DNA of 64,000 nucleotides, taken from the NCBI GenBank assembly GCA_007026445.1, contig VDMD01000004.1, forward strand, positions 434,001-498,000, given 5' to 3'. This stretch comes from Schizophyllum amplum. Taxonomy: Eukaryota > Basidiomycota > Agaricomycetes > Agaricales > Schizophyllaceae. The notes beneath the pieces are model-generated. The model saw only the letters and a program-made list of their open reading frames with translations, searched no databases and was not told where the DNA came from. Numbering within the stretch: the stretch's first letter is position 1; each line of letters starts with the position of its first letter. A program made the translations under genes and the position numbers. This document shows, piece by piece, positions 11,202 through 22,723 of this stretch.

Positions 11202-12120
11202 ATGGATCTGTTAAACTCCGAGGCGGGGCCTTCGTCGCAATCTCTTTCCGAACCTTCCACGCAGCCTCCCCCCGCACAACCTCTCCCTGACGCGCAAGAA
11301 GACGATGACCTAGTAGATCCCGTATGGACGACGAGCCGAACAGCGCGGCAGATCTATCATCTTTGCCAGGTAGAGAAGGTATGGAGGACTGCATTGTGCT
11401 TGCACCTCTTCCCATTCTTTTCTTTACCCTCTCATACTCGTCTATTCCACGATGAACTTTCACTACCTATATTCCTCACATCCCACTATGCTCTGATTCT
11501 CACTCCCTCAGTTCGCATCTGATCATGTCTGCCAATAGAAAATTACACATCTCCTCCAGCGCGCCTCAAACGCCATGCTCTGCCTCTCCCTCCCTCAAAC
11601 AGACAGCCCAGACGACAAGCTCATCGTCCCACCTGAAGCTCGTGGACCTCTGCCACCCGACGCGCCAAACGACGAGCAGCCCGACGACGGCTTGCCGCCA
11701 TACGTGCTTCGAAAGGACGAGATGCGCAACGAACAACTAACTGTAGAAATTCAGAGGTACTTCGATGTGCTCCTGGTGCGCCCTTGTGATGTTACTCTTT
11801 GGAAGCGCTCAGTCGCTGACCTCGCGCAGGATATCTCGCACGACATTCGCTCCACGCTCGCGCATATGCGACACGCGCGTATGGCGCCGTCGTCGATCGT
11901 AGCCCCCGACGCGATCTCGCCGCCCAAGGCGCCCGGTCAACTACCACAACCATTCACGCCGCCCGCATTCGGTGTGGGACTGCCATACGACGAAGACGAT
12001 GCGAAACGGCGGAACGAGCAGGGGCTGCAGGAGGCGCGCGTGGAACGAGATGCTTGGAAGGGCATCTTGGATGCTTTGACGAAGCTGAAGAAGGCGCGAG
12101 ATGCAGAGGGCGGCAGATGA
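11202..12120 (+). CDS. MED11: Mediator subunit 11-like protein
   Basis: Three exons (11202-11378, 11539-11775, 11830-12120) sum to 705 nt, 234 residues. Joining exons 1 and 2 gives ARQIYHLCQVEKKITHLLQR followed by ASNAMLCL. Exons 2 and 3 join as EIQRYFDVLLDISHDIRSTL. This pattern of an N-terminal helix with E/D-x-I-x3-LQ-x-A and a second helix with Y-x3-L-x-x-I-x3-IR fits Med11. In the Mediator head module Med11 pairs with Med22 and contacts TFIIH and Pol II. The protein is longer than animal MED11 (~117 residues), with an acidic N-terminal leader, a Pro-rich linker (AFGVGLPYDEDD) and a C-terminal charged helix. The fold match is by eye and the family is weakly conserved. Another small coiled-coil complex subunit is possible. 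Confidence 0.6.
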
Positions 12121-12276
12121 TCAAGAACACCGAGAAGGAGACGTGTCTACTGCAAACGACACGGAGGGAGGACATGCAATGCAGCAGGACTGATCGTGGT
12201 GTGTGATAATACAAAGTTGGACAATGGTGATTTGCTGATGATACATGCAGTCTTCCCTTTCGACCCATCGGCGACC

Positions 12277-12866
12277 TCACATGGCACTCTCCTGCATGAC
12301 CTGGAGCGCCTTCATGTACTCCTCTTGGTCCAGCAGCTCTGGGTGCTGCTGTGCAACAACCTAGGAGGGTTGAGCATCAGTGATTCAGTACTATCAATGC
12401 GGCACGCACCACTATTTCGCGCAAGTCGACCGCGGACTTGCCGACACGCTTCGAGGTGTCGTCAATCATCCTTTCTGATTCTGCCAGAATACGTTGCTGC
12501 AGAGACTCATCAGTAGGGGAGCGGTGGCGGCTGAAGATAAATCGCTCTCTGCACTGGCGTCTGAACGTACCGCGTTCCTCAGCTCATACTCGTCCGCCGC
12601 GTCCTCGATCATCTTGTCAACCTTCACCTTCTGCTCCTCTGCCTCCTTGCGGTACATGTTGTACTCCTTCCAAAGTCTATGGATGTGTCAACACGCTACA
12701 TGCGCAGAGGTTGGCGAATATGGGAACATGTAGCGCCATGACGAAGCTTGAAGAAGGAAGAGATAACGCGAATATGAGCCTTATAAAGAGTAGACAGCAC
12801 ACACCTAGCCACTGAACCAGACTTGATTTTCAGTTGTCGCCGGATGGCGGGCAGTTCGTCGGACAT
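12277..12866 (-). CDS. TBCA: Tubulin-binding cofactor A
   Basis: Four exons (12866-12805, 12676-12571, 12496-12410, 12360-12277) sum to 339 nt, 112 residues, the normal size for TBCA. The protein is an all-helical three-helix bundle: IRRQLKIKSGSVARLWKEY, MYRKEAEEQKVKVDKMIEDA, then RILAESERMIDDT and LDQEEYMKALQVMQES. TBCA captures beta-tubulin released from CCT and hands it on for alpha/beta heterodimer assembly in the cytosol. The start MSDELPAI is the only ATG before the first conserved helix. A CCT subunit gene (CCT7) lies 30 kb away; this is coincidence of the same pathway, not linkage. Confidence 0.93.
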
Positions 12867-14781
12867 GGTCGTGAGTGATCGTGAGCGTAGAGAACGAGGA
12901 GCAAAGTTGAATCTGGTGGCTCTTGACCGCGACGCGTCGTGGCATGACGCGATCGGACGCCCTTCGTCATCCGCATCGATAAGGATTGTTCAACTTGGAC
13001 CCACAAACACCCATCAGTGGTGGCGGATTAGAGTTTGCTGTCCATCCTCGTGTTCTGTGACTCGAGCGAGTCCATTTCATGGACGCTGCGCCCTGGAGGC
13101 AAGGCTGAAGATAGGGACGACGTAAAGAAACACCTTCACAGCGGCCTCGGTCCCTTTCGCCAGCGCAAATGGTCTGGTCCAGTGCTTCGAGGTTCGTAAC
13201 GTTCAACCTTTCGTGAACCGAACCATGCAGCGCGGTAATTGCTTACCCGGGCGTCTACCGTTCCCCTTTTCACTGTCAGTCTCCGTCTCGCGCATACAGC
13301 TTCCACGGAGAGCATTAAGCATCGGGTTTGGTTTCGTGATGTACATACAACATTGTAGCACGTTTAGTAGATACAGCACAACACCAGGGGTAGCTACGGA
13401 ACCGGGACAGTTCATCGAGGCAGCTGCTGAGGGGCGCACTCGCACAGTGCGCTGCGCGCACAGCAGTCCCACAGAGTTGGTGCTACTGGGCATAAGGGCA
13501 TAGGCAGGGTCATACAGGCATAGTAGTAAGGTAGATAGCGGGCAGTATACCGTACCACGTCGACATTGCGGCAGTCATCGTCTGGCTTCCACCGTCCGGC
13601 CGACTCGCGGGCGGGCGGGAGAGGGCAGCCACAGGCTGCGTCAGACAGCCACCCGCGACCGATCTCGTTCCCTTCGGTAGCGCACACACGTCGTACGCGA
13701 GCCCTGCGGATCGACTGCGTGTCAACAGCGGCTAGCACTGGACTACAGGATCGCGAGCGGGCGGCGACGGGGCGGCAGCGTCGGGGTACTGCGTGATCCG
13801 AGGAAGACGCTGGGCGAGATAGGCGAGCGGGGGGCAGTCGAGTCCATGATGATGTCGTTGGCGATGTCGTTGCCTGGTGGGCGAGGCACTGGGCCGCACC
13901 GCGGTCCCGCCGTTGTCGAAGCCCCTCTGCCCGACGCGACTGGCGGGCCACCGCACGCTGGGGTCCAGAGCGGCGGTGCTGGCAGGTCGATGCCGACAGA
14001 GTCGGGGCAAGAGCGGGGACGGAATCGTGGCAAGGGCGGGGCGTGGCGGGATAGGTGATGTGGATGGGGGTCGTAATAGACATACAGCACATAAGTACAT
14101 TCAATAAACACAATTGCAGGCGGAGGCGATGGTCGTCGGCGCAGCGCGCGCTATGGGCGCGAGGCACGGAGGGCCCGTCCGAGGACGCGATCGATACAGC
14201 GATGAGAGCAGTTGAGCGGGGTGTTGCCGGTGTGTTGGCACACGTGAGATACGGAACCCCAATGAAGTGGTCGTACATCTCGACGTGTCGATGGGTTGTT
14301 AGGGCTGGGGATTGCGGGCTGTGGCGGACGGACGACGGGGTAAAGAAGAAAGAACAAGAAAGCGCACGGGGAGGCGAGGCACGTACGCCCGCTACTAGAG
14401 AGGGCGGTGTTGCGCCTCAAGCGCTCCTCCGGGTCTTGCGTCGATGTCGTGTCCTACAGCATGCGATCCGGGTAGCCTCGAATTCCATCGTCACCGCGCT
14501 CGGTTGCCCTCCACATCGTCCAGAGATGTGCGGCGCGAGGCGCGAATCGTTCGTCAGAGTCGAGTGAGCGGAAGAGTAGCGTCGTAAATGGCTAGCCTCG
14601 AAAGCTGAGCCGCACGCGACGAGGCATCGCGGGGGGAATGGGGGATAGATGATGTGATGATAGATACCGAATAATAGTCCGTTCATAAGTCATTGCAATT
14701 TACCTGCTTCCCAGGCTGAGGATGTCGAACGTGTTCGCACTTTTGAGGGGACCGAAGTCACTCGCGTTGATAGCAAGCGCT
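12867..14781. other. Intergenic, about 1.9 kb, GC-rich
   Basis: This lies between two leftward genes. A GC-rich core (about 13.6-14.06 kb) leaves several overlapping frames open on the minus strand, the longest being 13412-14278. None shows a domain, a convincing start or codon character. Two ~47 nt stretches (near 13340-13390 and 14075-14120) resemble each other. No gene is supported. Confidence 0.45.
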
Positions 14782-15787
14782 TCAATGGGCCATAGGCATG
14801 GCAGAAGACATGCCCGACCCGGGCAGGGCGGTCCCCGCAACGCGCATCAACAGCTGCTCGTTGATGGCACGCTGGCGCTGGAGTTCACGTCCGACCTCCA
14901 TGGCCTTGTCGTGCAAACTGGCGTTCTCGACCTCGAGGTGCTTGATACGGCACACAGCTGATAAAAGCTAGTGAGTAGAGCGTCTCGTGCGAGGAAGGTC
15001 GCACTTACCGCGGTCAAGAAGCACGACCTTGCTCGACTTCTGGGGTGTACGCGGGAGGGTGTCCTTGAGACGAGCATAGCCTTCACGGAGCTCGTCGCGA
15101 CGACGCTGCTCAGACTCGATGCGCTGACGACGGATCGTTTCGCGTTTCCTGAGGATGAATGAGGAAAAGACGAGGCCGGTATCATCGGGCCCACTCACGA
15201 GTCAACACCAGTTGTGGGGCCGATGGGCTGGAAGTCGTCGTCGTCTTCGTCGCTGTCGCGGTCGTCGTTGCTCTTGAGCGATCCCTTGCGCTGCGCCCTT
15301 ACCCGGGGACGGGTGGCCGGGTTGCCCATCGGCGTGTACCGGTGAGCGGCGCGCGGAGCAGGAGTATAGGGTGCAGGGGACCCGCTCCCACGGCTCCGGC
15401 GGCCGGAGGTCATGCCGTCCGACGACAGCTCACCACCGCTCAAGGGGTAAGCGAGAGCGTGCGGTGAAATACTGGCGCCGTCGAGGGGCGTAATGGGGCG
15501 CGCAGGCGAGTACGTCGCGGAGGACGCGTAGTTGTTATCGTAGTTGCTCATGTTGAGGGACTGGAAGTCCATGGGCTCCGACGAGGCGACGGGGGGAACT
15601 GTGTGGAGGGTCAGCCATCGCGATCATACTGAAGGAGTGAGAGCCACTGACGGGACATGTCCGCGTATTGCATCGGGGACTCGTGGGGGAAGTGGATGTA
15701 CTCGGAGAGGCCCATGTCGGTGCTGTAGGACAGGGTCGGGTCCATGGTGTCGACCGAGTACGGCTTGGAGTGATCGTACGAGTCCAT
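14782..15787 (-). CDS. bHLH transcription factor, paralogue A
   Basis: Four exons (15787-15652, 15598-15199, 15148-15009, 14957-14782) sum to 852 nt, 283 residues. After a disordered Ser/Pro/acidic leader comes the basic region and helix 1, RRQRIESEQRRRDELREGYA and RLKDTLP. The loop KSSKVVLLDRA leads into helix 2 and a leucine-zipper-like coiled coil (IKHLEVENASLHDKAM). The Glu and Arg that read E-box DNA (positions 9 and 13 of the basic region) are present. Position 5, His in Max and Myc, is Arg. The protein should dimerise and bind CANNTG-type sites in the nucleus; targets are unknown. Intron phases are 1, 2, 1, the same as in the paralogue at 21.6-22.7 kb. The start MDSYDHSK was chosen over an upstream in-frame ATG that sits in untranslated-looking sequence. 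Confidence 0.88.
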
Positions 15788-17593
15788 GACGTTCAGAAGT
15801 AGAGGCGGCGTTTGACGAGGGGGAAGGGGAAGAGGCGTAAAGGAGGAAGGCAGGCAGCAGCGGGCTGGACCTGTTGTGTGGCGCGTCAATGGAGGCCGCG
15901 TCAGACAGGGAAAAGGGCGCTCACGGCTGGACTTTCGCTGCAGGCTCAGCCTGGAACGGGTAAACGGATTGGGGGAAGGGGAGAGGGAGGAGGAGAAGGG
16001 GAGAGCGGCGGCGCGACGAGGAGAAGAGCGCGGGAGGATGAGGAGAAAGGAACTGTGAATGCTTCCGCTTAGCTTCCTTTTTATCCCGTCTCGAAATCGA
16101 CGGCCATCAGCGGACTCTATAGACTATTACGTAATTCGAACATATCGGCGACTGGGCCAGCTCGAAGGCCCGCGAGACTGGCTGACCTGTATCGCAAAGA
16201 ACCATCTGGGGACTGCACGAGGCGGAAATGAACTGAGTTCAGCCTCGAAGCGGGTCACTTGTTCCATACGGAGCTTCCCCGCAGGCGCCGCCACTTGGCC
16301 GACCTGTCCACAGGAAATGGACTGCCTCATTCGCGCCGGCACCGTCGGTCCTATAGCGCTCTGGAGGCGTCCCTCTGACCGTTGACTGAATGCACCCGCC
16401 TTAGACGAGGTACAAGGGGCCCTATTTCCCGGCTCATTCTCGCGGCTTGCTGGCCCGCGCCCACCGACGACTCTCAGCTTCACCGAACCATCGGCCAATC
16501 TTCGACGCTCGGCACTCCTTCTGCCTCCTCCAGACGCATGAACGCTTTCATTTGCGGACGCTAAATGAACAGTGTCCGCGTCCTCGTCCGCCCTGATGTG
16601 CCGACGGCTCTGCACAAGACGGAGCATTATCCACCTGTTCAAGTTATCCACCTTTATTCACTCACCCGGGCGCGGGACTCTTCATCCTTGACAGAGTATG
16701 CTTCCCGACATGTCGTCCTTCGCTTCTCCAAGGCTTCTTCCTCCGTCTACCCGGCGAACCACATCGATTATGGTACTTATCGTCCAATCATGATCCGGAC
16801 GGCCCCGTCCTTACACCTTGGGTAAGTAGCACCCTCATCCCAGGTCCAACCCGGTCCATTGACAACTGGCCTATTCGGGATTCATGTCAATCCGAGCGCC
16901 TCTTCACATCTGCTGGCAGACGAACCACTGGTCCATTTTCCTAAACGGACAGGTCCTATTGTGATTAGTCCGCTTGCGCTCAGGGCCCTAGCCTCTCTCT
17001 GGTCCGTTGCCACTCTCACCTCGAGGTCGCACTTTCACGTCTCAAGTCCACCTTGCCGTTCATCGCGCACTGCGCTCGGTCCGTACCCGAAGGGAGCCTC
17101 CGCGTTGAGCTAGCCGGCGCCGCGTCCGACTGCGAGGAGGGCCCTAGCTCTTGATTCCGTTCGAGCCGCCGAACTTCCATTCTCGATCGACCGTACGCGA
17201 CTGGACCAGGCCGTGAGCGCCGTTATTCACGTCATGCTCTCCCCGCAATCTGGAACTTGACCCTTCTGGTCAGACAATAGGCGATAGTACGTGACTTGAA
17301 GCGGCTCGAATGGCGGTCGGACGAAGAGAAGATGAGCGCGCAACTTGGCGCAAAGTCGGTATCAATTCAAGGAGATTACATGTTGGAATGTAATCAAAGT
17401 AAAGAAGATAATAAGGATAACACACGAAGGGACCGTCTGTTCGACGGGGGTCGTAAGCGGTATAGACCGCGGCATTAGTAGGTTCGTAACAGTCGTCAGG
17501 GTGAGTCGTAAGCGTAGCCGTGAAGGCGGATCCGAGAAAGCAAAAAAAGGGAGATGGAGCAACAAGTATGACCAGGGTTCCTGCGCAGTACGA
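15788..17593. other. Intergenic, about 1.8 kb
   Basis: This is the upstream region of bHLH paralogue A and the 3' flank of the membrane-protein gene. Purine-rich sequence (about 15950-16060) lies just upstream of the bHLH start, as in many fungal 5' leaders. Open frames such as 16127-16651 (minus) have no recognisable content. No gene is supported. Confidence 0.45.
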
Positions 17594-18568
17594 CTATGCG
17601 TTGTAATAGCCTGGTAAAGTTGAGCGAGAGCATAGGTGTGCAACGAAATCAAGCACTGACCGCCTTGGTAAGGCCCCTTCATTTCACGGTAGTGCTCCAG
17701 ACGCTTCTGGAAGCGCCATGTCAAGAAGAACATGTACATCTGGTGGGTTTCGTCAGCTACAAACGTCCTCTGAAACCAGCGGAAGTTCTAACCTGGCAGC
17801 CAAGGTCCACCAATAGTGAAATTATGAACGCTGCGTTTATGCTTGAAAATCCCGTCGTGCAGAACCCAGACGGCATCGATACGGTCGTTTCATAATCATC
17901 GTCCCAAAGAGCGCCACCGTTGTCGCACTCCCATGTAATCTTGTCCTTGCTGTTGGCACAAACGGAGCGTCAGCGCCATTGAGCCTCAGCGGCGGCATCC
18001 ACTCACCCGCGCTGGAGCTGTACAATCATCAAGACAGCTCTGACTCCACATATGACGATGAGGAAGGGCCAGAGGAACTTGCAGACCCTTGTCCAAATGT
18101 ATGACCGCTGCGTAATTTGAGCACCAGGACGCGGGGAAGAAGGAACTTCGTACATTGGACAGAGCGATCACGTTAATGAGCGCAATAGCGGCAACCGCCA
18201 TACCGATACCACCGTAGATAAACCTGCGGATACAATGTCAATATTCATCGGGGGAACGACAGCAAGTAGCGCACCATTCCGGATAAGTGAAGAACAGGTA
18301 CTGTCCATAGATCAAAAGAAAGAGGCTGCCTGCAAGGCTGTAGGCCTGCGAGATTGTTCAGAGGTGATTGACAAAGGTAACTGAATGAGCACTCACGGCG
18401 ACCAAAAGCGCCCATGCCATGGAGCCTGCCCTCTGCCCAAAGTCATCAGCGCTCCACCCCCCGCGCCTCGAGCCCAGCTCACCAAGGGGAAGAGGAGCAG
18501 GCAGTTGTCACACCTGCGGGGGATCGTGAACGGACCATCGGACAGGATAAGATCCCCGCGTACCACAT
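17594..18568 (-). CDS. Small conserved integral membrane protein of unknown function
   Basis: Nine exons (18568-18564, 18513-18483, 18432-18397, 18345-18275, 18223-18154, 18107-18007, 17949-17793, 17739-17661, 17610-17594) sum to 567 nt, 188 residues. The first coding exon is only ATGTG. Four hydrophobic segments are visible: SMAWALLVAAYSLAGSLFLL, YGGIGMAVAAIALINVIAL, FLWPFLIVICGVRAVLMIV and INAAFIISLLVDLGC. Between the third and fourth is a Cys-containing loop (ITWECDNGGALW, SGFCTTGF). The C terminus is cytosol-like and aromatic (WRFQKRLEHYREMKGPYQ, ending GGYYNA). I recall very similar unnamed proteins across Agaricomycetes, but no function is known. Every exon is in phase, which makes the model strong despite the tiny exons. 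Confidence 0.85.
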
Positions 18569-21500
18569 TGCGTTCTCGTATCACAATTGAAGGATAAAAA
18601 GCCTCTTGGTAGTCGTTGATGATCCGACTTGTAGCGATCGTAAACCGTCTTCAGGAGGAAAAGGTATCTCGAAGAGTCCGGGGGCAGGAGGAGGAGAGGG
18701 ACGGAGGGGGAGGAGGGAGAGAGGGAAGTGCCCAGGAAGAGCCTGAGAGCGGGAGGACGTGACAGCGTCATTGACGTGACACGAGATACGTTACAGGGAC
18801 AACACACGTGGGTTCTGCTTGCGCCGTGTGGCTCACAAAGACTGGCTCGAAAAGGTAGTGCATGTGACCACCTTCAGCGGTGATGAAGGTTGTTGTTTGG
18901 CTCGCGCGATCGGCTCAGCTTCCTTGGCTCTCTTCCCGAACTCAAGGGACTGACTGATAATGCCCTATGAATCTAGAAAGGCTAACGGTTGGATTCCTTG
19001 AGCGAAGAAGAGAGTACGCTTGAACTCTTAATGTTGTCGGGCATAGTCCTTTACTACCACTACATAGTGAGTTACCCTGTCTGTAACACTCGCTTTCTGA
19101 GGCTTATTTCTTCGTTGTCCTTGGTAGACGACTGGGCCAGCTGTCCTGGCTGCATGTTTTTTACGAGCTGTGCTCTCTTCACACTCCGCGCTCTTGCCTT
19201 GTACCCTGCTCGCCGCCTTCATCCGGATCGCCGTCCTGCACTCTCCGGATCTGCACCTCAGATCCGTCATACAGGTAGGAAAGCTATATGAACATACGGC
19301 GCCACTGAGCCGAGACGCCTCTTCCTCTTCTTGGATGTACCGAATTCTTCATTTACCGCGAATACGTCTTGGTGTCCGACAAATTCTAGCTGCACCTGGC
19401 TCCATAGCCACCTCCATCGACGGTCACATACGCAGCTTTGTTGATCCATCTGGTGCGCACATGCCTTTGCCACCTTTTACTGACTTGCTTCTGTGATTTC
19501 ATACGGGAGGCGTAGGCTTTGACGCTGACGTTCGGTTTTCCTGCAAATCGAGCAGATGGACAAGCGCATCGATGCTCAAGCGATTTTTCGGGTCAACCTT
19601 CGTACAACCGCTGAAAAGAACCTCTTCTCTCTGCACCACACATATGTCCTCTCACGTTCATCTCGCTCCTGCCATCATCCGCTCTCACGAAACTAGGCCG
19701 TATCCAAGTTAGCGCCCTCACCTGATGTCCCCAGATCCCACCCGCATTGTACCGGGAGACGTAGTTGCGCTTCAAGGACTCTCGCCACTCGCCCGCATAT
19801 TCAGCGCTGTTCACTCTTTGAAAGCTCGAAGCAGCAGTCCCGCTTTGAACTACAGACCGAGGGCGAAGATCCAAGATGACATATGTATCGACGCTATGCA
19901 TCGTGTTCATCGCATGTTGTCCCAAGGTTGACACCGTCTCCTCCTTTTCAGCCACAGGAGAAGTCCCCTGAGGTGAGCGCCCACACTCAGGCCTCGTTTT
20001 ACGCTTCGGACCCTGCCTCGTGTGCTGACATCTCGCCTTCGGCTTTACACATGCGCCCATGTCCTCGCGCCTCCATCAGTGCTTTGCCCTGACCTGGCCA
20101 TTATCGACGCCATCGCACGTTTATCCGAATCATCAGTGCTGCGAGGTACTTGTGTACATGGGCCCTCGAGGACGTCATGATGAACGTGAGAACTATCGAC
20201 TCGTCCATCGTTGACTTTCGCGTCGCGAACGTGCATTGCGGCCTTGACAGACCTTGAAATCGACTTGGACGGCCTTCACATTCGAAGACTCACGACCTTG
20301 CGGTGGTTTCGAACCAACAGACGGGCCCTGTAAAGCTGGACTTCTGGTCAAGCATCCTTCGAAACTCTGGGGCCTTCAAGTAACGCATTAGCGTCGAGGC
20401 GTGATCAAAGCGTTCTTTCAGGTTCTTTCTGCGCGTAGAGTCGCCTCGTGGCAGGCCGCGACACTTATGTTGTTCCAACGAAGCTTCTCGCCTCCCGCCT
20501 TCGCTCTACGCGTAACGTCTGGATCCAGTCATGTATCATTCATCTGGTCTTTTGATTCGTTCAATTCTAACAGTGCATGCGTGAAGAGCGATAGAGATGG
20601 CATTATTGAGGTGAGTTCATTGTTTTCTGATAGTAAGAGTCACGCGACATGGTTGAACTTCCAGGCCGTTTTGTGGGTACCGTCATTGTTCTCTTGAAAC
20701 AATGGGAATCATTGACATCAACTGCGCATGCGCCTCATTGTTCAGAAGGTTGCCCACGATGCTGGGCTTTGTCAAAAGAACACGATGTCCGCACGACTCT
20801 AGCCGTCGATATAGCGATGAAACCAGATCTTCCTTTACGATTGCGAGAAACTCGTTGTAGGCAGAAAAGTGTTCAGTAGAAGCTTGTCTGCCCTCTGAAC
20901 TCAAGCCAGAGCCTCGAACCGCGATGCGCGTCGGAAGAAAGAAAGCAATTGATATTTCTAACACACCGATAGGTAAGTACAAACCTCAGACTAGTATTTA
21001 GGAAAGCGATAGCAAGATGACTTAGTTCTTTGTTAGAGTCCATGGAGACATGTAAAAGGGTAGGGGTGCATCAAGACGCCACGAATGTCCTCAGCTGGGC
21101 TGGAAGTGAGGTGACGGGGGGCAAGGTCGATGATCCATGTGCAGGAGCGAGCGGCGCAGCATTCCGTCGAGGAAGTCCGCACACACGCACGCACCCGCAT
21201 CAGCAGTGGCCGCCGTCCCGTCCAGGGTAGGTGCCACGACCATTCATCCCGTCGCGCCCGATCTCCGACTCCCTCCATCCCGCCCCTGCCCTCCAGTGCC
21301 CCGTATCGTCATCAATTCGTCAAGAATCGTCGAAGCCTCTCTTGGAGACCATGTCATGAGGACCCGACGCGTCCCCGAGCCCAAGGACGCGGGTACGAGA
21401 AGTGGCCTTGTGATCCAGCGCGTTCGACTACGGTGGCTCGCATCCAGTCGGTCTCCGTGACCGACTACCGACATCAAGTCGGTAGCGCGACGGCGAACGC

Positions 21501-21641
21501 TCGCGCCCGCCACCATCGTGCACCATACGACTGCATGAAAAAAGGAAAGGGAATAAATGAGAGTCGGATAGTTCGTCTTTGTGTCCAGAGGAATGGGGAT
21601 TTGCAATGCGAGATGCACGAGTGGCGCGCGGCGACGTGTCG
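18569..21641. other. Gene-poor interval, about 3.1 kb
   Basis: This is the longest stretch without a supportable gene. It includes the promoter of the membrane-protein gene (purine/pyrimidine-rich near 18.65-18.75 kb) and the 3' flank of bHLH paralogue B. Short minus-strand frames at 19593-20060 and 20683-20982 have somewhat protein-like composition, but I could not splice them into a gene or name a family. No transposon ends or target duplications were seen. Confidence 0.4.
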
Positions 21642-22723
21642 TCAATAGCCGTTGTCCGACATCGACGAGGTGGAGCCCTCTGACGGCGGAGGACGCAACA
21701 TGGGCGGCGCCATGGTCTGGATGGGCGGTGCGTCTGGTGGCGGGGAGAGGGGCCGCGTGTCGTGCATGGTAGTGGCGGGTGACGGGGATGGTGTCCCTTG
21801 AGAGTCCCCGAGCGTGATCTTTTCGTTCAGAGCGCGAAGACGATGGACCTCCGCTTCGGCCGAGCTGAGACGTCTCTGCATCTCTTGGTTTTCCAGTTCC
21901 AACTCGCGGATGCGATTCACCGCTAGACGCCTGTCAGTAAAGTTAGGTAGACAAGACGCGACGGGGAACGCACCACGCTCCAGGAGCATGACCTTGCTAC
22001 TTTTCTGGTTCGACGAGGGCAGCGAGTCCTTGAGCCTCGCGTAACCATCCCTGAGGTCATCCCGGCGCCGCTGTTCCGCTTCTATTCTTTGCCTACGAGT
22101 GGCTTCCTTGCGGGAGCTGGCTAGATTTTCGATGGGGAAGTTGACGCCCATGTTATCGTCTTCGTCGGAATCGTGGGAGCGGCGGAGGCTGCGACGACCA
22201 GAGGACGAGGATGGGGAGGGGTAGGATGGTATCTGACGTGGTGCCGATGTACAAGAGACGTTCCGCGGGACGAGGCGTCGGTCCCCGATTCTGATCCTGA
22301 GATGGGAGGAGACAGGGGGTCGTACATATCCGGGGATGGGGGAGGGGGGCTACCCGCGGGAAGCTGGCCGGAAACATGAGGCGGACTCGCGTATACGGGC
22401 GACTGGTGGTACTGGCTCGGGGGGATAATGCCGATGGGCTGATACGCCTGTTGGTGCTGAGGGACTGCAGAACGCGTGTTAGCATCGAGGCAGCATAGAA
22501 TATAAAGATTAAACAGACACGCACCTTGATAAGACATCTGTGGACTCATGTGCGGACTCATCCCTGTGCTCATCCCATTGCTCATCGGCTGGCCGTACAT
22601 AGCGTAGGGACTCTCCTGGGGTTGCTGCTGTTGCTGCTCATGGGAGTAGTAGCTGTAGCCCTGATTCATGCCATTGTGCGCCTCCGGCTGCGGGAGGTGC
22701 TCCTGGCTATGTCGTGGATCCAT
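21642..22723 (-). CDS. bHLH transcription factor, paralogue B
   Basis: Four exons (22723-22525, 22464-22260, 22188-21974, 21922-21642) sum to 900 nt, 299 residues. The leader is Gln/Met/Ser/Pro-rich (HEQQQQQPQES, a run of MSPHMSPQMS) and could be an activation domain. The bHLH core is RRQRIEAEQRRRDDLRDGYA and RLKDSLP, loop QKSSKVMLLERA, helix 2 and zipper VNRIRELELENQEMQRRL. It is about 70% identical to paralogue A over this core, keeps Glu9 and Arg13, and has Arg at position 5. The tail is Pro/Ser-rich. The second intron (71 nt) was placed by the frame shift between SGTDASSRG and RRSHDSDEDD. Intron phases 1, 2, 1 and the third intron's codon match paralogue A, indicating gene duplication. 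It shares its upstream region with VPS33. Confidence 0.88.

Noticed and set aside
13412..14278. Long minus-strand open frame of 288 codons
   Set aside because: It lies in GC-rich sequence where stops are rare, overlaps other open frames, has an odd composition full of Arg/Ser/Cys and shows no domain or splice logic.
16127..16651. Minus-strand frame of 174 codons
   Set aside because: It sits in the upstream region of bHLH A, has no recognisable motif and its composition looks non-coding.
20683..20982. Minus-strand frame with YNEFLAIVKEDLVSSLYRRL
   Set aside because: Looks helical but could not be joined to further exons, and no family is recognised.
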